Assembly (NCBI GenBank): GCA_002309195.1
Contig: DBWY01000007.1
Coordinates: 1-24,711, forward strand
From: Treponema sp. UBA1226
Lineage (GTDB): Bacteria > Spirochaetota > Spirochaetia > Treponematales > Treponemataceae
DNA: 24,711 nucleotides
Reading direction: 5' to 3'
The notes under the pieces were generated by a model. The model was not told the origin of the DNA. It saw only the letters and a program-made list of their open reading frames with translations, and did not search any database. Within the stretch, counting starts at the first letter, position 1. Every line of letters begins with the position of its first letter. A program made the translations under genes and the position numbers. Below are positions 21,971-24,711 of this stretch, piece after piece.

Positions 21971-22543
21971 AAATAATATACCAAAAACAGCGCCGATAAG
22001 CACAAGCCACAGCGGATGGACTTTAAACTTATAAAGCAGAATTAAAGAAATTCCGTATACAATCATACTTTTCCATCTGAAAATTTCTATAACAGGCGTT
22101 GAAGAAAGCGCAGAAAATGTAATCGGAACATTAAACAATGCAACTTCAAGTATCTGAAGCGTTGCAATCAATACAAGCCCAGCCGTTGCAGGCCTTAAAG
22201 TCAAAAATGCTGAGTTTACGACAGGCTTTTCGTGGAATTTTGCAAAAAGCTTTGCAATTATTAAAATACAGATAAGGCTTGGAAGAACCTGGCCGGCTGT
22301 TGTCACGATTCCGCCCGGAATCCCGTAAAACTTATTACCGATGTAAGTTGCCATGTTAATGCCAATCGGACCCGGTGTACTTTCTGAAACTGCAACCATA
22401 TTTACGAAAGTTTCTGCATCCAAAAGACCGCGGTCAACAATCAGCTGCTTCATCATTGAAATTGCAACAAGACCGCCGCCTATCGTAAAGGTTCCGATAT
22501 AAAAGAAAATAAAAAACAATTCTAAAAGAGAAATTTCGTTCAT
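21965..22543 (-). CDS. chrA: ChrA-family chromate transporter half protein (second)
   Basis: The product is 192 aa, half the size of full-length ChrA, and belongs to the short-chain type that works as pairs. The N-terminus has FYIGTFTIGGGLVAISMM, then the family motif SESTPGPIGINMATYIG. About six hydrophobic segments follow. It is an inner-membrane protein; the family exports chromate in tested members, but gut relatives have unproven substrates. The ATG overlaps the stop of the other half as ATGA, with GGAGA upstream. Confidence 0.88.
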   Translation of the reverse strand: MNEISLLELFFIFFYIGTFTIGGGLVAISMMKQLIVDRGLLDAETFVNMVAVSESTPGPIGINMATYIGNKFYGIPGGIVTTAGQVLPSLICILIIAKLFAKFHEKPVVNSAFLTLRPATAGLVLIATLQILEVALFNVPITFSALSSTPVIEIFRWKSMIVYGISLILLYKFKVHPLWLVLIGAVFGILFL

Positions 22544-23103
22544 TTTTCTTCTCCTTCTTTATGTTTTTTCATGTAAAAAAGTGAAACGCCGATTGCAATA
22601 CTTACAAGGACAATGATAAAAATTTCTACCTTAAAAAAATAAACACTTACGAAAGCACCGGCAAAAATAAAAACTCCGAGGATATTCTTTACAGCCTTTT
22701 TTGTGAGATTAAAAAAAGCATAAGTAAGGTTTGCAGCAACGGCTGCATTAATTCCCATGAGGGCTTTTTTTACATAAACTATTTCATTAAACGAATTTAT
22801 AAGGCCAGCAATCGCAGTTATGATAATTACAGAAGGACAAACAACTCCTAATGTTGCAGTAATTCCGCCGATTATTCCTGCCCTTTTATAACCGCAGAAG
22901 GTTGCAACGTTTACGGCAATGATTCCCGGCGTAGACTGTCCGATTGCATAATAGTCCATCAACTCTTCAGAAGTGAGCCACTTTTTTTTATCTCCCAATT
23001 CCCGGTCGAGAATCGGAAGCATGGAAATCCCGCCTCCGAAAGTGCACAATCCTATTTTGAAAAAAGTTATAAAAAGTTCAATGTACGTCCTTATCCTTTT
23101 CAT
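22540..23103 (-). CDS. chrA: ChrA-family chromate transporter half protein (first)
   Basis: The product is 187 aa. TFFKIGLCTFGGGISMLPIL at the N-terminus and GQSTPGIIAVNVATFCG are the paired counterparts of the motifs in the second half. About six membrane segments are present. The C-terminus is cytoplasmic-looking and charged (KKHKEGEEK). Its start lies 26 nt inside the AraC-type regulator gene, with GGAA about 9 nt upstream, indicating a coupled operon. The two halves probably form one heteromeric transporter. Confidence 0.88.
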   Translation of the reverse strand: MKRIRTYIELFITFFKIGLCTFGGGISMLPILDRELGDKKKWLTSEELMDYYAIGQSTPGIIAVNVATFCGYKRAGIIGGITATLGVVCPSVIIITAIAGLINSFNEIVYVKKALMGINAAVAANLTYAFFNLTKKAVKNILGVFIFAGAFVSVYFFKVEIFIIVLVSIAIGVSLFYMKKHKEGEEK

Positions 23104-24022
23104 ACGGTGATTCCTGGAAATATTTTTCGTGATTAAAGAAAAGACCTTCGTTTACATCATCTTTATGATCAAAAGACTTATATCTGTAAGGTGTCATTCC
23201 CTTGTATTTTTTAAATATTTTTATGTAATAACTCGAGTCACTAAAACCGCATTCTTTTGCAATTTCATTTAAGGTTTTATCTGTCGTCATAAGAAGACTG
23301 CACGACCGGTCAATTCTGTAGGCGTTAAGATAATCAATCGGAGTATATTTTGTATATTCACGGAAAATCCTGCAGAAATATTTCGGGCTTACACCAGAAA
23401 TTTCAGAAAGAGTTTCAAGCGTAATGTGTTTTTCGAAATTTGTTTCGATATAATTAAATACACTCTGCAGCTGACTGTTTTTTAAATTACGCGCCGTAAT
23501 TATCTTTTCGTCCTGCGAATACATTTTTTTATTCTGAATATAACCAAAAAAGCACATTATCTCGCCAACAGTAAGAAGTTCATAACCCGCATCTCTTGAA
23601 CGCATAGTCTCAAACAGTTTATCCATATTCTGTTTTATGAACGGATCATCTATATTTATTACTTTATTAAGAATAACCCTATGCTCGGCAACATTTTTAA
23701 GGAACATATCTTGCGAATAATGTTTGCTTCGAAGAATGTTAAAATCAAAAACGACAGATTCATATGAGCCGGATAAAATTTCATCGCCATCTCCATGCAA
23801 AACGCCGTCCTGAATTACAACATAGTCATCTTTATTTAAAATCACCGTTTCACTGCCCCACAGAAAATTAAACTGCCCGTCCAGCACATGAATAATTTCA
23901 TAATCGGTATGCCAGTGTACAGGAAGACTGTATAAAGGCGAATCGGTCTCATTCCAGTAATACTGTATTGGAAAAAAAACAGTTCCGTGTTTAATACTCT
24001 CCTGCTTAGTTAAATCCAGCAT
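23078..24022 (-). CDS. AraC-family transcriptional regulator (cupin sensor + HTH)
   Basis: The product is 314 aa. The N-terminal cupin-like ligand domain (about 1-140) has the family pattern LPVHWHTDYEIIHVLDGQF and DYVVIQDGVLHG. Two helix-turn-helix motifs occupy about 190-285: ITLETLSEISGVSPKYFCRIFREYTKYTPIDYLNAYRI, and LNEIAKECGFSDSSYYIKIFKKYKGMTPYRYR. A further tail of about 30 residues is rich in D/E/K. The ligand is unknown; neighbours suggest a sugar (malQ) or the transporter. AAAAGGA precedes the ATG, which is 11 nt from the malQ stop. Confidence 0.9.
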   Translation of the reverse strand: MLDLTKQESIKHGTVFFPIQYYWNETDSPLYSLPVHWHTDYEIIHVLDGQFNFLWGSETVILNKDDYVVIQDGVLHGDGDEILSGSYESVVFDFNILRSKHYSQDMFLKNVAEHRVILNKVINIDDPFIKQNMDKLFETMRSRDAGYELLTVGEIMCFFGYIQNKKMYSQDEKIITARNLKNSQLQSVFNYIETNFEKHITLETLSEISGVSPKYFCRIFREYTKYTPIDYLNAYRIDRSCSLLMTTDKTLNEIAKECGFSDSSYYIKIFKKYKGMTPYRYKSFDHKDDVNEGLFFNHEKYFQESPYEKDKDVH

Positions 24023-24033
24023 AAAAAATCCTT

Positions 24034-24711
24034 TTAGCTTTTCGCTTTAAGATTTCTTGCAAATAACTCCGATAAAAATGCCATCTCTCCCGCCTTCTCG
24101 TCTGTCAGCAAACTGTCATCAAATCTCCATTTCCAGTTTTTACCGACGGTACTCGGCTCGTTCATTCTTCCTTCTTCTCCGATTGCATATAAATCCTGCA
24201 CAGGGAAAACAGCCATATCGGCTGCGGATGCCATAGCAGTTTTTATAAGCATCTGACAAAGTTCCTTACTGTCAGAAAGCCTTCTGGCTTCTTTTTCATC
24301 AAGTTTTTTTCCTGTTACGTATTCAGCAACAAGTTTAACCTGTTCATCAGAAATGCCGTCAAGCCATCCCTGCATCGTCTCATTGTCATGAGTTCCTGTA
24401 TAAACAATACAGTTTTTAGTATACATATGAGGCAAAAAGGCATTAACCATTCCGTTCTGGCGCGCTTCATCCACGCTGAACGCAAACTGCAGAACCTTCA
24501 TACCCGGAAAATCAAAATCATCACGAAGTTTTCTTACTTCATCAGTAATTACTCCGAGATCCTCTGCAATAAGCGGAATATCACCAAGTTTTTCCTTTAC
24601 TGCATTAAAAAGATCATTTTTGGGGCCTGAAATCCATTTTCCGTTTACTGCAGTTTCTGCTCCAAACGGAATCGACCAGTATGACTCAAATCCTCTAAAA
24701 TGATCAATTCT
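24034..24711 (-). CDS. malQ: 4-alpha-glucanotransferase (amylomaltase), 5' end outside window
   Basis: GH77 enzyme that transfers alpha-1,4-glucan segments, used in maltodextrin and glycogen metabolism. Only the last 225 residues are inside the window, and the frame is open to the edge; the full protein is about 500 aa. All three catalytic regions are visible: RIDHFRGFESYW (nucleophile Asp), IAEDLGVIT (acid/base Glu) and YTGTHDNETMQGW (transition-state Asp). DLYAIGEEGRMNEPSTVGKNWKWR follows near the end. An internal ATG at 24501 is not the start, because conserved GH77 sequence continues upstream of it. It is the first visible gene of malQ - araC - chrA - chrA. Confidence 0.94.
   Translation of the reverse strand, partial: RIDHFRGFESYWSIPFGAETAVNGKWISGPKNDLFNAVKEKLGDIPLIAEDLGVITDEVRKLRDDFDFPGMKVLQFAFSVDEARQNGMVNAFLPHMYTKNCIVYTGTHDNETMQGWLDGISDEQVKLVAEYVTGKKLDEKEARRLSDSKELCQMLIKTAMASAADMAVFPVQDLYAIGEEGRMNEPSTVGKNWKWRFDDSLLTDEKAGEMAFLSELFARNLKAKS

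Noticed and set aside
24034..24501. Short 155-aa protein starting at 24501
   Set aside because: The frame continues upstream to the window edge with conserved GH77 sequence, so it is the C-terminal part of malQ.

Overview
The window looks like chromosomal DNA from a low-GC, host- or gut-associated spirochaete, most likely a Treponema. This is an inference from gene content, not from a marker gene. The clues are two cytoplasmic LacI-type sensor/GGDEF proteins, a CBS-DRTGG family II pyrophosphatase, Rhs tips ending in HLYHYAxNNPVrYvDPdG, and arginine and branched-chain amino-acid genes. The protein-coding backbone is ordinary. The notable part is an AT-rich accessory island at about 11.3-16.9 kb.

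Left part (1-11.2 kb). A basic-tailed small protein (41-550, minus) lies divergent from a plus-strand run asnS - guaA (unusually long form) - sensor/diguanylate cyclase 1. These three genes are separated by 23 and 18 nt. They face a minus-strand run argJ - argB - argD - family II pyrophosphatase (11.2 to 6.07 kb) across a small intrinsic terminator. The arg run starts at a promoter whose -35 and -10 each lie in one arm of a 12-bp inverted repeat, which looks like a repressor (ArgR-type) operator.

Island (11.3-16.9 kb). On the minus strand there are four Rhs-tip or tip-like ORFs. Each is followed by one or two small multi-transmembrane proteins, which are candidate immunity proteins. Three tips are preceded by a repeat of about 180 bp. 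The repeat has a 43-bp perfectly conserved core carrying a promoter (TTGTGA-17-TAAAAT), a weak SD, a TTG start and a common leader of about 36 codons. A second repeat block encodes the Rhs anchor. The two blocks occur together (tips A and C) or singly (B has only the leader block, D only the anchor), so the array is a mosaic. A degenerate repeat end at 11355 suggests that a further cassette was lost beside the arg promoter. A HigB/HigA-like toxin-antitoxin pair sits in the opposite orientation inside the array. Its toxin appears to be read from a leaderless mRNA, and a palindrome fills the gap between its -35 and -10.

Right part (17-24.7 kb). ilvE (minus) and a second sensor/diguanylate cyclase (plus) diverge from adjacent promoters; the second also looks leaderless. 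It converges on, and overlaps by 14 nt, manA. manA follows a sugar-nucleotidyltransferase-like gene, with a hairpin terminator flush against the manA ribosome-binding site. Upstream on the minus strand are malQ (5' end outside the window), an AraC-type regulator and a split ChrA pair, tightly packed or overlapping as one operon. I saw no tRNA, rRNA, CRISPR array or transposase.
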